The notes beneath the pieces were generated by a model, which was not told the origin of the DNA, searched no databases, and saw only the letters and a program-made list of their open reading frames with translations. Source: Hujiaoplasma nucleasis (GTDB lineage: Bacteria; Bacillota_I; Bacilli_A; Izemoplasmatales; Hujiaoplasmataceae). From it: DNA of 64,000 nt. The translations under genes and the position numbers were made by a program. Within the stretch, counting starts at the first letter, position 1. The number at the start of each line of letters is the position of its first letter. Where the stretch lies: contig NZ_CP051151.1 of assembly GCF_013745115.1 (NCBI RefSeq), forward strand, positions 186,001 to 250,000, read 5' to 3'. Positions 63,604 through 64,000 of the stretch are shown one piece after another.

Positions 63604-64000
63604 ATGTCTAAATTTAGCGGAACTAAAATCAATCCTAAAAAATTTCATAGAAGTCAAACTAAATTTTTTGTCATACTTATTCCATTAGCAATTTTTGTTG
63701 GCTTACCCATTGTTTTTATTATCAATCATGCTTTTAAGCCAACCAATGAGTTATATGCCTGGCCACCTAGATTCTTTGTTAGAAGGCCAACCATTGATAA
63801 TTTTAGAAATTTAGTAGATTTGGCCAGTGAATCTGGTATACCTTTTAGTAGATATTTATTTAATAGTATACTAGTGACTGTTGTTGGAGTATTTTTAAGC
63901 ATTTTAATTACATCTTTGGCAGCTTATGGCTTATCTAAACTTAAGTTTAAAGGGAAAAAATTGTTATTTGAAATCAATACTTTGGCCTTAATGTTTGTAC
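63604..64000 (+). CDS. ABC sugar transporter permease (MalG/UgpE type), N-terminal part
   Basis: The first 132 residues are in the window and the gene runs off the end. An opening basic segment, a first membrane helix, FKPTNELYAWPPRFFVRRPTIDNF and RYLFNSILVT are typical of the second permease of sugar importers. The EAA loop lies beyond the window. It starts five bases after the previous stop. Confidence 0.9.
   Translation, partial: MSKFSGTKINPKKFHRSQTKFFVILIPLAIFVGLPIVFIINHAFKPTNELYAWPPRFFVRRPTIDNFRNLVDLASESGIPFSRYLFNSILVTVVGVFLSILITSLAAYGLSKLKFKGKKLLFEINTLALMFV

Noticed and set aside
1-64000. Recoded TGA (Trp) as in Mycoplasma
   Set aside because: TGA serves as the stop of several tightly packed genes (for example at 9418-9420), and conserved Trp positions use TGG.
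1-64000. Insertion sequences, prophage, tRNA or integration sites
   Set aside because: No transposase, integrase or phage gene, no terminal inverted repeats and no tRNA-like cloverleaf were seen in the intergenic gaps, all of which are shorter than 300 bases.

Overview
The window is low-GC (by eye about 30 percent), uses the standard bacterial code (TGA ends several genes, TGG encodes Trp) and has Gram-positive-type ribosome binding sites and sigma-A promoters. The gene set (glycine cleavage with split GcvP, IspG, lipoproteins with short signal peptides, no tRNA or rRNA seen) fits an anaerobic Firmicute or a free-living Mollicutes-related lineage that keeps the standard code, such as Izemoplasma- or Acholeplasma-like bacteria. 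That placement is an inference from style and content, not from a marker gene.

Layout. 1-94: tail of a GNAT acetyltransferase. 204-5935: envelope operon (O-antigen-ligase-like polymerase, CDF metal exporter, repeat membrane protein, HGSNAT/DUF1624 protein, AMP-forming ligase). 5980-7923: a TetR regulator with a clear operator, and an unknown membrane protein behind a perfect consensus promoter. 8070-28221: one unbroken 19-gene operon for anaerobic purine and N-heterocycle breakdown. It holds MocA and XdhC-type cofactor proteins, two separate three-subunit molybdenum hydroxylases, a hydantoinase, SsnA, a PreA-like flavoprotein, adenine deaminase, two fold-type-II PLP enzymes, YgeY and YgeW. 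A convergent guanine deaminase follows. 28925-35720: operon of a degenerate Fic protein, lipoate ligase, the complete glycine-cleavage T, H, PA and PB set, and CvpA. 35735-38441: IspG and a GGDEF protein on the minus strand. 38618-44697: IlvE, then GdhA, DUF1015, SerC and SerA. 44899-47807: ribosomal protein L33, an MBL hydrolase and a GGDEF/HD-GYP sensor. 47837-48655: an aldo/keto reductase. 48844-64000: a glycan locus with a cytosolic GH30, a GH94-like phosphorylase, a giant multi-domain lipoprotein, two solute-binding proteins and two ABC permeases; the last runs off the window.

How it fits together. Ade and GuaD would turn adenine and guanine into hypoxanthine and xanthine. The molybdenum hydroxylases would oxidise purines, and the hydantoinase, SsnA, PreA-like, YgeY, YgeW and PLP enzymes would open and dismantle the product. 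Known purine fermentations yield glycine and C1 units, and the adjacent glycine-cleavage and lipoate genes could take these up. The gene set overlaps the ygeW-ygeX-ygeY-hyuA-ygfK-ssnA-xdhD type cluster linked to anaerobic urate use in gut bacteria. It differs in having two split-subunit hydroxylases, a PreA-like protein where YgfK would be expected, and two PLP enzymes in tandem. The main candidates for new biology are this operon variant, the doubly degenerate Fic protein, the glycan locus with its new-looking tandem surface repeat, and DUF1015 inside the serine operon.
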